A stretch of 16,172 nucleotides of DNA from an uncultured Sphingobacteriales bacterium. Lineage in GTDB: Bacteria > Bacteroidota > Bacteroidia > Chitinophagales > Chitinophagaceae. Under the pieces are notes generated by a model. That model was given only the letters and a program-made list of their open reading frames with translations. It did not search any database and was not told where the DNA came from. The translations under genes and the position numbers were made by a program. Of the stretch, positions 6,434 to 15,600 are shown one piece after another (the stretch's first letter is position 1; the number at the start of each line of letters is the position of its first letter). Location of the stretch: NCBI GenBank assembly GCA_946887085.1, contig CAMPKG010000030.1:1-16172 (forward strand), given 5' to 3'.

Positions 6434-7375
6434 TTCTTGCTCTCGTGTTGGGTGACTGTGTTTATCTGCTCACCCACTGTGTGGTTCCTGTTAAGGCAGG
6501 AAACAGCCGGTTTGAAACCGGTTTTCTCGTGCAGGCACGGGTGGCCCTGCGGAACACCCGCGCCGGACGGGTATTATAATTCGTATATTTGTGGTGTACT
6601 GGCTTACGGGCCGGAACACCTCGGCAGCTTTCGGGCTGCCGACTTTATTATAAATGAACTTGTTCCCCAAGCTATCAAAGACAAGAAGAAAATAGTATGG
6701 ACAGACACCGACCTGCTGCTCGGCCTCTGTGGTTATAGTTTTGAGGATATCTAAATAGCCCGGGTGGCAAATTTGCGGCAGCGGGGGCCGCTCGTCCTAT
6801 CGTCTTTGCGAGGCACGAAGCAATCTCACCTCGCGTTCTTGCTCTCGTGTTGGGTGACTGTGTTTATCTGCTTACCCGCTGTGTGGTTCCTGCTAAGGCA
6901 GGAAACAGCCGGTTTGAAACCGGTTTTCTCGTGCAGGCACGGGTGGCCCTGCGGAACACCCGCGCCGGACGGGTATTATAATTCGTATATTTGTGGTGTA
7001 CTGGCTTACGGGCCGGAACACCTCGGCAGCTTTCGGGCTGCCGACTTTATTATAAATGAACTTGTTCCCCAAGCTATCAAAGACAAGAAGAAAATAGTAT
7101 GGACAGACACCGACCTGCTGCTCGGCCTCTGTGGTTATAGTTTTGAGGATATCTAAATAGCCCGGGTGGCAAATTTGCGGCAGCGGGGGCCGCTCGTCCT
7201 ATCGTCTTTGCGAGGCACGAAGCAATCTCACCTCGCGTTCTTGCTCTCGTGTTGGGTGACTGTGTTTATCTGCTTACCCGCTGTGTGGTTCCTGCTAAGG
7301 CAGGAAACAGCCGGTTTGAAACCGGTTTTCTTGTGCGGGCACGGGTGGCCCTGCGGAACACCCGCGCCAGACGGG
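6434..7375. repeat. 402-bp tandem duplication in the pattern R-S-R-S-R
   Basis: A 138-bp segment R occurs at 6434-6571, 6836-6973 and 7238-7375, separated by two apparently identical 264-bp segments S (6572-6835 and 6974-7237). By eye, R1 and R2 differ at three positions, R2 and R3 at three others. R is hairpin-dense: TTCCTGC/GCAGGAA, CCGGTTT/AAACCGG and CGGGTG/CACCCG. S holds TATATTTG (6584-6591 and 6986-6993), an exact match to the -7 consensus but without a clear -33 partner, and the hairpin CGGCAGC/GCTGCCG. The period is a multiple of three, and one frame stays open for 133 codons before a TAA at 6752 and 7154. Its C-terminal part (INELVPQAIKDKKKIVWTD and onward) looks protein-like, but with no diverged copy the coding status cannot be judged. 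I do not annotate it as a gene. Confidence 0.88.
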
Positions 7376-7505
7376 GAGTTTTTTTGTTTGGTTGTGTTCT
7401 CTGCTCGTTCGCTGTAAAACCTCCCCCTTCGCTGCGCGAAGACCCCTCCTAAAAACAGGAGGGGAGTTGCCAGTTGCCCTTCCCTGAGGAAGGGATCGAA
7501 GTTCT
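7376..7505. repeat. Spacer with two hairpins downstream of ychF
   Basis: No gene is supported. Positions 7443-7464 form CCCCTCCT-AAAAAC-AGGAGGGG, the opposite-strand relative of 1722-1743. Positions 7478-7495 form the perfect CCCTTCC-CTGA-GGAAGGG hairpin, close to the ychF stop. On the minus strand neither hairpin is followed by a T run, so they are not clear intrinsic terminators, although they could block 3' decay of the ychF transcript. Confidence 0.5.
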
Positions 7506-8603
7506 TTATACGTTAAACCTGAAATGGAGTACGTCACCATCCTGCACTATGTACTCTTTGCCTTCTATACGCAGGCGGCCGTTCTCGCGGACTGAGGCTT
7601 CGCTGCCATATTTTACGTAGTCATCGTAGGCAATGGTCTCAGCTTTTATGAAGCCTTTTTCGAAGTCCGTGTGAATGACACTGGCGGCTTGCGGGGCTTT
7701 CCAACCGCGGTGTATGGTCCAGGCGCGGACTTCCTGTACACCAGCTGTGAAGTAGGTGATGAGATTGAGCAATTGATATGCCGCACGGATAAGCCTGTTA
7801 AGTCCCGGCTCTGTGAGGCCATACTCAGAGAGGAAAAGTTCTTTGTCTTCCTCGTTTTCCATTTCGGATATCTGGGCTTCGATGGAGTTGTTCATTACTA
7901 TCACACCAGCACCTTCATCAGTAGCTGCTTTTACCAGTGCTTCTGAATATTTATTGCCTGTGTGTATGGCAGCTTCGTCTATGTTGGCTACATAGAGCAC
8001 AGGCTTCTGCGTGAGCAGGAAGAGGTCTGCTATCGCTTCAAAGTCCTCACCTTCCAGCTGCAGACCACGGATATTTTTACCCTGGAAGAGGTGCTCTTTG
8101 CACTTGAGCAGCACTTCCAACTGGCGTTTTGCTTTGGGATCGTTCCTGGCTATTTTCTCGGTACGGGCTATTTTCTTTTCCACGCTGTCGAGGTCTTTGA
8201 ACTGGAGTTCCGTATCGATTATTTCCTTGTCGCTTACCGGGTTGATCTCACCTTCTTCGCGGAGAATGTTTTCATCCTCGAAGCAGCGGATAACGTGGAC
8301 GATGGCATCTACCTCGCGGATATTGGCGAGGAACTTGTTACCGAGGCCTTCGCCTTTAGAGGCACCCTTTACGAGGCCGGCTATGTCCACGAATTCTATA
8401 GTGGTCGGCACTATACGCTGGGGCTGTACCAGTTCGGCCAGCTTGTTAATTCGTTCATCGGGTACGTCTACCTGGCCAACGTTGGGTTCTATGGTGCAGA
8501 AGCGGTAGTTGGAAGCCTGCGCCTTGGCGCTGTTGCTCACCGCGTTGAATAAGGTTGATTTTCCTACATTGGGTAAACCCACTATGCCGACTTGTAATGC
8601 CAT
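7506..8603 (-). CDS. ychF: YchF/OLA1-family translation-associated ATPase
   Basis: YchF is a universally conserved TRAFAC-class P-loop NTPase that prefers ATP and associates with ribosomes. The 365-residue protein matches the usual family length. Motifs: P-loop GLPNVGKST at 9-17; DIAG at 73-76; the NxxE variant NIDE at 207-210, replacing the NKxD of true GTPases; and a C-terminal TGS domain (about 280-363) ending in GDVLHFRFNV. A long helical insertion (about 125-190) is typical. The gene stands alone: it is preceded by an 84-base spacer carrying a promoter-like site, and the repeat island follows it. The spacing to the upstream plsC gene and the promoter suggest separate transcription. Confidence 0.96.
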   Translation of the reverse strand: MALQVGIVGLPNVGKSTLFNAVSNSAKAQASNYRFCTIEPNVGQVDVPDERINKLAELVQPQRIVPTTIEFVDIAGLVKGASKGEGLGNKFLANIREVDAIVHVIRCFEDENILREEGEINPVSDKEIIDTELQFKDLDSVEKKIARTEKIARNDPKAKRQLEVLLKCKEHLFQGKNIRGLQLEGEDFEAIADLFLLTQKPVLYVANIDEAAIHTGNKYSEALVKAATDEGAGVIVMNNSIEAQISEMENEEDKELFLSEYGLTEPGLNRLIRAAYQLLNLITYFTAGVQEVRAWTIHRGWKAPQAASVIHTDFEKGFIKAETIAYDDYVKYGSEASVRENGRLRIEGKEYIVQDGDVLHFRFNV

Positions 8604-8625
8604 GACTCTTCGTGAAAAATTTGCG

Positions 8626-8633
8626 CAAAATTA
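8626..8633 (-). promoter_or_regulatory. Promoter -7 element for ychF
   Basis: On the minus strand this reads TAATTTTG, an exact fit to TAnnTTTG. Transcription would start near 8619, 16 bases before the ATG at 8601-8603. No convincing -33 TTG is seen at the usual distance, so support rests on the -7 element and its position. Confidence 0.45.
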
Positions 8634-8687
8634 CGGAAATAAAGGGTGTGGAAAGGGATAATATTGGCTTAATTTATAAAGGGAGGC

Positions 8688-9431
8688 TTAATTGGCAGTA
8701 TTATAGCCCAGTTTTACCAGCTCTGCTTCCATTATCTTATAGACCTTTTCCTTCAGGGCAGGTACATCTTCCAGGAAGAGGCCATCTACCGGAATCGGAT
8801 CAAGATAGACGGCGCGGTTACGGCCGGGCCATAGTTTCCACCAGTGGCTGTAATGCCAGCGGTCCGGGGTGTCGGGGAAAAGGATGGGCAGAATGGCTGT
8901 TTTCGTATTGATGGCAAGGCGAAAGGCACCATCATAGAATTCCTTAAGGGGCTGCCCGGTCTCGTTAAAAGTGCCTTCCGGGAATATGATGATGCTGCTC
9001 TCTTTGTGCAATACCCGCCACATAAGGCGCATGCTACGGGCACGGTTGTGGGCGCTGTCGCGCTTTACCATTATCACCAGTTGCTTATAGATAAACCCCA
9101 GCAAGGGCCATTTAGACATTTCAAACTTGCCCAGTGCCCGGAAGTAGAAAGGGATAGCCGGGAAGATAACCAGGGTATCCATGTAAGAAATATGGTTGGC
9201 CACTATCACATATTTATCGCCTGCGGGCATCTTTCCCCGTATGCGAACAGGCATACCAATGATCCATAACCAGCCAATGGACCAGTAGCGAACAATGCGC
9301 CACATGGTTCGCCGGGCTTTGATGCTATTGAACAGGGCAACTATAAAGAATATGGGGAATGCTGCCAGTATGCAGATAAGAAAACTTACCAGCACCCAGG
9401 CTGTATAGAAAGGTTGGAATATGGTTCTCAC
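8688..9431 (-). CDS. plsC: PlsC-like 1-acylglycerol-3-phosphate acyltransferase
   Basis: Enzymes of this family add the second acyl chain to lysophosphatidate, giving phosphatidate for phospholipid synthesis at the inner membrane. The 247-residue protein starts with a membrane segment (about 9-33) and has the family motifs in order: the catalytic H-x4-D at H80-D85 (NHISYMD), acceptor-binding GKFEMSKWPLLG at 101-112, FPEGT at 150-154, and a proline-containing motif IV region at 180-186 (ILPILFP). All key residues are present. The substrate could also be another lysolipid, since the family is broad. It lies six bases downstream of the four-helix membrane protein gene, so the two form an operon. 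A shadow frame on the same strand (8786-9043) is not a gene. Confidence 0.9.
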   Translation of the reverse strand: MRTIFQPFYTAWVLVSFLICILAAFPIFFIVALFNSIKARRTMWRIVRYWSIGWLWIIGMPVRIRGKMPAGDKYVIVANHISYMDTLVIFPAIPFYFRALGKFEMSKWPLLGFIYKQLVIMVKRDSAHNRARSMRLMWRVLHKESSIIIFPEGTFNETGQPLKEFYDGAFRLAINTKTAILPILFPDTPDRWHYSHWWKLWPGRNRAVYLDPIPVDGLFLEDVPALKEKVYKIMEAELVKLGYNTAN

Positions 9432-9437
9432 GCTATA

Positions 9438-9899
9438 TTACATTCCGGGGAACCATGGACGGCCAACTTCCTCGCGGAAAGGCCAGGGCACAGTGGCTAC
9501 TATAACTATAACAGCTATGAGCGTGTACCAGAACATCCTTTTATAACGCATGGCATCGGGCAGTTTCACATTTTTGGCTGCACTATAGCCCAGGTGAATG
9601 AGTATGATAGCTATGAGCATACCTGCAAGGTGCTCAACGGACCAGAAACGCAAAGTCTTATTGGCCATAGCGCCGCCACCGGTCAGGACATTGAGCCAAT
9701 TTTTGACGTAGTAGAGGTACAAACCCAGGATCAATTGGATATCGGCAGATATCATCAGGAATAGCGCCCAGCGTTTGTCGGCTTTTTTGAATGGCTTATT
9801 GCCGCTCATGCCGCTGATACCTTTGGCAAGCGTAAGAATGGCGAACAATACAATAAACCAGCGAACTACATTGTGGAGGTGGAGCATTCCTGTTTCCAT
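9438..9899 (-). CDS. Four-helix integral membrane protein, cytochrome b-like
   Basis: This 153-residue protein has four predicted membrane helices at about 11-28, 44-66, 86-106 and 122-141, joined by short charged loops. Histidines fall in or near helices (H7 and H9 before helix 1, H90 and H102 in helix 3). Similar small Bacteroidota proteins are sometimes labelled cytochrome B, as I recall, but a heme-binding pair cannot be proved here, so I treat the function as unknown. It is the first gene of a likely two-gene operon with plsC, six bases apart. ATG 9899 is taken as the start; an internal ATG four codons in is an alternative. Confidence 0.8.
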   Translation of the reverse strand: METGMLHLHNVVRWFIVLFAILTLAKGISGMSGNKPFKKADKRWALFLMISADIQLILGLYLYYVKNWLNVLTGGGAMANKTLRFWSVEHLAGMLIAIILIHLGYSAAKNVKLPDAMRYKRMFWYTLIAVIVIVATVPWPFREEVGRPWFPGM

Positions 9900-9919
9900 A
9901 AATATCTGTGTTTGTGACT

Positions 9920-9927
9920 TAAAGGTA
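9920..9927 (-). promoter_or_regulatory. Possible -7 element for the membrane protein-plsC operon
   Basis: On the minus strand this reads TACCTTTA, one base off TAnnTTTG, about 20 bases before the ATG at 9897-9899. The -33 region is T-rich but lacks a clean TTG. This is a weak call. Confidence 0.3.
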
Positions 9928-9961
9928 ATGCGGAAAGTTTGAAAAATGTATGCATTCCTGT

Positions 9962-9999
9962 AACGCGTGCTGACGGCGAAAAGCCGTACAGACGCTATC
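9962..9999 (-). repeat. 38-bp 3'-adjacent hairpin element, copy 2
   Basis: Read on the minus strand, this is the same element as 3447-3484, with three mismatches in 38 bases. It starts eight bases after the stop of the DinB-family gene. Both copies therefore follow a gene in the same transcriptional direction, with the same TTTTC loop between ACGGC and GCCGT. Confidence 0.65.
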
Positions 10000-10007
10000 A
10001 GTATATA

Positions 10008-10547
10008 TTACCAATCATTCCGTTGCCTCAGCTGACGAACCTGTTCCATGTGATGACGACCATGCCAGGCATAGAGATCGGTCATTTGCCAGAGCGGAAC
10101 ATATTGCTCATGTTCGGGATGATAATAGGTGCGTTCCCAATCTTCCGGTTGCATATTGCGCAGCGTTTGTCCCCAACGGCGGTGCAGTGCATGCAATAAT
10201 GTAATAGAAACATTTACGGGTACAGACTTTACATCGGGGAGCTCTGCCCAGAGCTTTTCTTCGTATGGCTTTACAACAGGACTATCTTCGGTGAGTGCCA
10301 GCTTCAGCCTTATGTAAGCATTCATGTGGCTATCGGCTATGTGGTGTATGACCTGGTTCACTGTCCAGCCGCCGGGGCGGTAGCTAGTTTCCAATTGTTC
10401 AGCATCGAGGTTTTCAATGCAAACGTCCAACCAGCCGGGCAGGGCTTCAATTGCTGTGATCCATTCGTTTTGTAGTTCCGGTTCGTAACGGTCCGGGGCT
10501 TCGTAGCGCCCTATAGGGTACCGTAACTGTTCATGACTGTCGTCCAT
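10008..10547 (-). CDS. DinB/YfiT-family metal-dependent protein (putative bacillithiol transferase)
   Basis: This 179-residue protein has the DinB four-helix fold signatures of the YfiT/BstA subgroup: RPGGWTVNQVIHHIADSH at 57-74 and YAWHGRHHMEQV at 159-170. The family's metal-binding His triad maps to H68/H69, H162 and H166. YfiT was described as a metal-dependent hydrolase, and relatives transfer bacillithiol, a low-molecular-weight thiol found in several Bacteroidota, to electrophiles. The substrate here is unknown. The start is 38 bases downstream of the prohibitin gene on the same strand without an obvious promoter, so co-transcription is likely. The 38-bp hairpin element follows its stop. 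Confidence 0.85.
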   Translation of the reverse strand: MDDSHEQLRYPIGRYEAPDRYEPELQNEWITAIEALPGWLDVCIENLDAEQLETSYRPGGWTVNQVIHHIADSHMNAYIRLKLALTEDSPVVKPYEEKLWAELPDVKSVPVNVSITLLHALHRRWGQTLRNMQPEDWERTYYHPEHEQYVPLWQMTDLYAWHGRHHMEQVRQLRQRNDW

Positions 10548-10585
10548 GTGGTAAAAGTAAAAAAGTAAAAATAAAAAATGTATTC

Positions 10586-11488
10586 CTATTTACTATCCAG
10601 TATCACAGGGGTATTTCCTTTACCCATAATAATCACCTTAGAATTATCAGAGGTTGCCAGCTCTTTCATTGCCTTTATCTGTTCGTACTGCAACTGCTTA
10701 TCTGTAAGGCTCTCACTAATAATGCGCTGGTAGTCGGCAATGCCTTGAGCCTCCACCCTCTTTCTTTCAGCCTCCTGGCCTTCTTTCTGCAACACGAATT
10801 TCATCTTCTGTGCTTCCTGCTCAGCAGATATTTTCTGCTCAATTACTTTCTTTACAGAGGCAGGCAAAGTAATGTTGCGCACCAGCAGGCTTTCCAGCAC
10901 AAGTCCACGCAATTTCATTTGTTTTTCAAGTGTAGAGAAAATGCGATTTTGAAATTCATCCCTGCGTGTAGAATACAAGGAAATGGCATCGTAGTAAACA
11001 GCGTTATCGCGGATGGCAGTTCGGGAGATGGGACGAACTATCTTGTCGTTGTAGTCAGCCCCTGTTTCACGCAGCAGCCTGGGAGCATCCGTAGGCAAGA
11101 CCCTGTAAAGAACAGTAAGGTCTATAATTACTTCAAGGCCATCCGCAGTGAGCACTCTTATAGCATCGTCACTGGCACTCTCCCCTTCATCATGTATTCC
11201 GCTCATTGTATAATTCTGAGTCTTGATGTCTATTTCCTTTACATCCACCAGTGGATTTACAAAATGCAGACCACTTGGCAACACGTCGTTCTTAATACGC
11301 CCGAAAAGCTTCTGCACGCCTACCTGGCCTGCATCTATCTGCACAAAACATGCTGATGCAATGCCAATAGCTATTAATATAAAAGCAGCAGGAATCAGTG
11401 GCTTTGAAAGACCACGCATTTTGTCGTTGATGCGCGCAAGACTACCACCGGCAATCAGCAGGATAACACCCAGAATAATAAAACCCAT
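10586..11488 (-). CDS. Prohibitin/SPFH-domain membrane protein
   Basis: Prohibitin-like SPFH proteins assemble into large membrane rings that organise membrane domains or modulate proteases such as FtsH. The 300-residue protein has two hydrophobic N-terminal segments (about 2-16 and 31-49), then an SPFH/band-7 domain (about 46-205) beginning QIDAGQVGVQKLFGRIKNDV, with the characteristic GLHFVNPLV at 73-81. A charged coiled coil follows (about 210-275), and the C-terminus is VIIMGKGNTPVILDSK. The two segments upstream of the band-7 domain are more than the single anchor of mitochondrial prohibitins but common in bacterial relatives. No ftsH or nfeD neighbour is present, so the partner cannot be read from context. 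The DinB-family gene is next in the same direction. Confidence 0.92.
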   Translation of the reverse strand: MGFIILGVILLIAGGSLARINDKMRGLSKPLIPAAFILIAIGIASACFVQIDAGQVGVQKLFGRIKNDVLPSGLHFVNPLVDVKEIDIKTQNYTMSGIHDEGESASDDAIRVLTADGLEVIIDLTVLYRVLPTDAPRLLRETGADYNDKIVRPISRTAIRDNAVYYDAISLYSTRRDEFQNRIFSTLEKQMKLRGLVLESLLVRNITLPASVKKVIEQKISAEQEAQKMKFVLQKEGQEAERKRVEAQGIADYQRIISESLTDKQLQYEQIKAMKELATSDNSKVIIMGKGNTPVILDSK

Positions 11489-11511
11489 AAACTATATTTT
11501 GATCAAGTTAC

Positions 11512-11542
11512 AAAAAAAACGCCCTGCAAATGTGCAAGGCGT
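11512..11542 (-). terminator. Intrinsic terminator after the DUF4476 gene
   Basis: On the minus strand, ACGCCTTGC (11542-11534) pairs with GCAGGGCGT (11527-11519) over 9 bp with one T-G wobble around a 6-nt loop, and then runs into eight T residues (11519-11512). It sits 23 bases beyond the DUF4476 stop and just upstream of the prohibitin gene, so it separates the two transcripts. Confidence 0.78.
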
Positions 11543-11565
11543 CCAGGACTTAATATCGTTCTGAT

Positions 11566-12486
11566 CTATCTTCCGCTGATGTAGTTGTTCAATTCATCCT
11601 TGCTGGCAGAGAAAGAGAATGCGTTGTTCACTTTAAAGTAATTGTTCTGATCTACAGTCTTACCGTAAGCACATTTTGCAAAATCAAGCCTTGACTGCTC
11701 AAAAGAGAACAGCTTGCATATCTCCAGTACCTGGTCAGATGTGAGGCAGTTGCTGGCTATAATGCTCTTGGCAGTTGAAAGCCTTGTTTCGTCAAAGCTC
11801 TCATTACTGATGGTAGCCTTGGCAGACTGGAAGTTACCGCTCTTCATGGCATAGCAATCATTTACCGGTTCAGAGTTCCTGTAATTACGGTCGTCTGAAT
11901 AGGAAGAAGTAGTTGTAGTAGTGGTGGTGTGGCTTACTGTACCGTTCATCAGCGGGTCGTTGACAGATACATTTACATTCATGCCGTTCACGTTCATACT
12001 GGCCCCTACCGTGCTGCCGCCGGTAGTGGTGGTGGTAGTGGTAGTCTTGCTCACCGTTCCGCCCATAGCACCTGCGGGATTGCCATAGTGCATTACATAT
12101 ACGTTAGACGGAGCAACATAGCCCTGTGCAATAGGGATAGCCGAGAAATAGCGTAGCTTAGCCTTGCCGGAACCGTCCTTTTTTATCTTATACGTCACGT
12201 CCATTGCCTGGCCACTGCCCGGGTCTGCAACCGCGAGGTTGTTTTTTGATACATCAGCGATGCTTTTATCTTCAAAAATAATTTTGGCGTTGTAGTAAGG
12301 TTGCGGCAGGTCTTCTATGCGAAGATTAGTCTGCGGAACATTGTTCTGGCGCTCCCCGTTGAGTACGAGGTAGAACTTATCGCCATCCTCTGAAAATATG
12401 GTGAGGTTAGCTGTAAACATAGGCTGCGCCAGCGAGAACAGCGGCGACAGAATGGTAAGCGTAAAAAGTAAAAATTTTGCCTTCAT
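11566..12486 (-). CDS. Secreted DUF4476-domain protein
   Basis: This 306-residue protein has a Sec signal peptide (about 1-20, KFLLFTLTILSPLFSLA, with cleavage likely before QP). It then has a beta-rich N-terminal region (about 25-135) and two Thr-runs of seven to eight residues (near 147-155 and 187-193) flanking a repetitive MNVNGMNVNVSVN stretch. The C-terminal helical domain (about 208-303) starts DCYAMKSGNFQSAKATI and includes TSDQVLEICKLFSFEQSRLD; it matches what I know of DUF4476, a Bacteroidota domain of unknown function. The Thr-rich middle is probably an extended linker. The product likely sits in the periplasm or outside the cell. The gene has its own promoter-like site and terminator, so it is monocistronic. 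Confidence 0.87.
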   Translation of the reverse strand: MKAKFLLFTLTILSPLFSLAQPMFTANLTIFSEDGDKFYLVLNGERQNNVPQTNLRIEDLPQPYYNAKIIFEDKSIADVSKNNLAVADPGSGQAMDVTYKIKKDGSGKAKLRYFSAIPIAQGYVAPSNVYVMHYGNPAGAMGGTVSKTTTTTTTTGGSTVGASMNVNGMNVNVSVNDPLMNGTVSHTTTTTTTSSYSDDRNYRNSEPVNDCYAMKSGNFQSAKATISNESFDETRLSTAKSIIASNCLTSDQVLEICKLFSFEQSRLDFAKCAYGKTVDQNNYFKVNNAFSFSASKDELNNYISGR

Positions 12487-12502
12487 AAAAACTATTTGGT
12501 TG

Positions 12503-12535
12503 CAAAGATGATTAATAATCCCATATTACCACAAA
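12503..12535 (-). promoter_or_regulatory. Bacteroidota-type promoter for the DUF4476 gene
   Basis: On the minus strand, TTTG (12535-12532) lies 21 bases before CATCTTTG (12510-12503). The latter differs from TAnnTTTG only at the first base. The inferred leader is about 10-15 bases before ATG 12486, a typical distance. Confidence 0.5.
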
Positions 12536-12560
12536 GCGTGCCAAAATTTTTTTACCGTGT

Positions 12561-12594
12561 AAAAACGAGCCCGGCAGGGCGAACCATACCGGGC
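12561..12594 (-). terminator. Intrinsic terminator after nrdJ
   Basis: On the minus strand, GCCCGGTA (12594-12587) pairs with TGCCGGGC (12576-12569) over 8 bp with one T-G wobble around a 10-nt loop, followed by TCG and five T residues. It lies about 37 bases beyond the nrdJ stop. Confidence 0.7.
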
Positions 12595-12631
12595 ATTGAC
12601 ACACTATATCTATTGTTTAAACTAGCTTTTA

Positions 12632-15600
12632 TTAACTGCAACCTGTAGTAGTGCCGCAATTAGGGCACATGTAGCAAGTTCCGTTCCTGAGGGTGATGTT
12701 ACCGCAGTTGCGGCAGGCAGGCGCATCGGCACTGGTCCCCATCAGCTTTTTTACATCAGAAGCATTCTGCGCTGCTGTATTTACGGGCGTAGGCGTTACC
12801 GATGGTGATTTCTGCTTTTGCGTAGGCTGAGGAGCGGTTACGCGCACCTGGGACAATTCCTGCGCCTGTTCATCCTCCTGCGATAATTTATTCGGGTCCG
12901 GCACATGTACCAGGTCTGTACGATCGAGGTATTCATAAGCGAGCAGGCGGAACACAAAGTCCAGCACCGAGGTAGCAGTCTTAATATTCGGATGCTCTAC
13001 TACGCCCGATGGTTCAAAGCGAGTGAATGTGAATTTATCCACGAATTCTTCCAGGGGGACACCGTATTGCAGACCAACCGACACAGCTATGGCAACGCTG
13101 TTCATAAGACTGCGCATAGTGGCCCCTTCTTTGGCCATATCGAGGAATACTTCTCCTATGGTTCCATCACCGTACTCACCCGTGCGAACGAACAATGGCT
13201 GGCCTCCTACTTTGGCCTTGAAGGTATAGCCACGACGCTTGGCCGGTAGTTGCTTGCGTTCTACAATGCGACTCAACTGGCGTTTCAGCTGTGTATCAGG
13301 GCTGGCCTGTACGCGCTTGTTTACTTCTTCAAACAGGTCGTCAACAGTCAGCTGACTGAGATCAACTATCTGGCTGTTTTCTTCTTCTTTGGTTTCTTCT
13401 TTCTTTTTCTTATCGCTCTTGTTGCTCAGCGGCTGGCTCAGTTTAGAACCATCGCGATACAGCGCACAAGCCTTTAGGGCAAGCTGCCAGCTGAGCTGGT
13501 AGCAATCTTTTATTTCTTCAACCGTCGCTTCGTTCGGCAGGTTGATCGTCTTTGATATAGCGCCGCTTATGAATGGCTGCACTGCCCCCATCATGCGGAT
13601 GTGGCCATGTGCATGTATGTAACGCTCACCTTTGCGGCCGCATTTGTTGGCGCAGTCGAATACAGGCAGATGCTCTTCTTTCAGGTATGGTGCTCCTTCT
13701 ATCATCATTGTTCCGCACACGTAATCGTTGGCTGCTTCTATTTCGTCATCATTGAAACCAAGTTCATGTAAGAGGCTGAAGTCGGTAGCGAAATACTGTT
13801 CAGGGGTATAGCCCAAACGCCTCAGGCATTCCTCACCAAGATTATATACGTTGAATACGAAGCCTATCTCAAAAGCGCTTTCTACAGCGGCATCCAGTTT
13901 CTTCAGTTCGTCACTGATGAAACCCTTTTCGCTTAGACTTTGATGATTGATGTATGGAGCACCTGCAAATGTTGCATGACCCCTGGCATACTTCACTATT
14001 GCGTCCATTTGCTCAGGAGTGTAGCCGAGGTTCTTCAGCGCTGCTGGTATAGACTGGTTGATGATCTTAAAATAACCACCACCGGAAAGCTTTTTGAATT
14101 TCACCAGAGCGAAATCAGGCTCTACACCGGTAGTATCGCAATCCATTACCAGACCTATAGTTCCCGTTGGTGCGATTACAGTTGCCTGTGCATTACGGTA
14201 GCCGTATTGTTCACCGAGCTGCACTGCGTCATCCCAGGCTTTGGTGGCCGCAGTTAGCAGGTAGTCAGGGCAATATTTGGCATTGATACCCATCGGCTTC
14301 AGCTCTATACCTTCATATGCATCTACCGCATCGTAAGCAGCAGCACGGTGATTGCGCATTACGCGAAGCATGTGCTCTTTATTTTCCCCGTAACGCGGGA
14401 AAGCGCCGAGGGCTTGCGCCATTTCAGCAGATGTTTTGTAAGCAACACCATTCATTATGGCTGTGATGGCTCCTGCTATGGCGCGGGCTTCTTCACTATC
14501 GTAGGGTATACCACTCACCATCAACATAGAGCCAAGGTTGGCATAACCTAAACCAAGGGTACGATAGTCGTAGCTCAGTTGGGCCACTTCCGGTGAAGGA
14601 AACTGGGCCATCAGTACCGATACTTCCAGTACTACGGTCCACAGGCGCGTCATGTATTCAAAGCCCGCAACGTCGAAGGTGTTGTCTTCTTCGTTGAAGA
14701 AGCGACGCAGGTTTAGCGAAGCGAGGTTACAGGCAGTATTATCGAGGAACATGTACTCAGAACAAGGATTGGAAGCGCGTATCGCTCCACCCTCCGGACA
14801 AGTATGCCATTCATTGATCGTTGTATCGTATTGCGTACCCGGGTCAGCACAGCGCCATGCAGCATAAGATATTTTTTCCCATAGCTCACGAGCTGGCATC
14901 TTTCTCATCACTTTGCCATCGCTGCGGGAAGTCATTTCCCAATCTTCGTTGTTTGCAAGGCGGCGGAAGAATTCGTTGGGTATTCGTACGGAGTTGTTAG
15001 AGTTCTGTCCCGATACGGTTTTGAAGGCTTCACATTCATAGTCGGAAGAATAGCCTGCAGCAATAAGTGCCGCTACTTTCTTTTCTTCTTCCACCTTCCA
15101 GTCGATGAAATCAACTACTTCAGGGTGATCCAAATCGAGGCATACCATTTTGGCTGCGCGCCTTGTTGTACCACCGCTTTTAATGGCACCTGCTGCGCGG
15201 TCGCCTATCTTGAGGAAACTCATGAGACCGCTGGAGGTACCACCACCACTGAGTTTTTCACCTTCAGCGCGGATATTGGAATAATTGGTGCCTACACCAG
15301 AGCCATATTTGAAGATGCGCGCCTCACGCACCCAAAGGTCCATGATGCCACCATCGTTCACCAGGTCGTCATCTACGCTGAGTATGAAACATGCGTGAGG
15401 CTGAGGACGCTCGTAGGCATTCTTAGAGCGTTCCAGCTTGTCGGTAGCTGGATCTACATAATAGTGGCCTTGTGCTTTGCCCTCTATGCCGTAGCTGCTG
15501 TGCAGGCCTGTATTGAACCACTGCGGTGAGTTAGGAGCACAGCTCTGCGTCATAATGCTATACACCAGTTCTTCATAAAAGACCTGGGCATCGGTCTTAG

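Noticed and set aside
6540..6571. tRNA-like fold in the GC-rich hairpin stretch of segment R
   Set aside because: No cloverleaf, T-loop consensus or CCA-end arrangement could be assembled; only isolated hairpins are present.
5917..6579. Frames with repeated LTSRLPARS / LTPASP-like peptides
   Set aside because: These are translations of the 142-bp tandem repeats; starts are arbitrary and the frame changes between units.
6437..7417. Four overlapping plus-strand frames of 83-130 codons in the repeat island, sharing near-identical sequence
   Set aside because: They are the 402-bp tandem unit read as protein. They start at different non-homologous points, run through perfect palindromes, and have no synonymous divergence with which to test coding.
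5967..7505. CRISPR-like array in the repeat island
   Set aside because: Repeat periods of 142 and 402 bp with conserved interiors do not fit short repeats separated by unique 30-40 bp spacers, and no cas gene is present.
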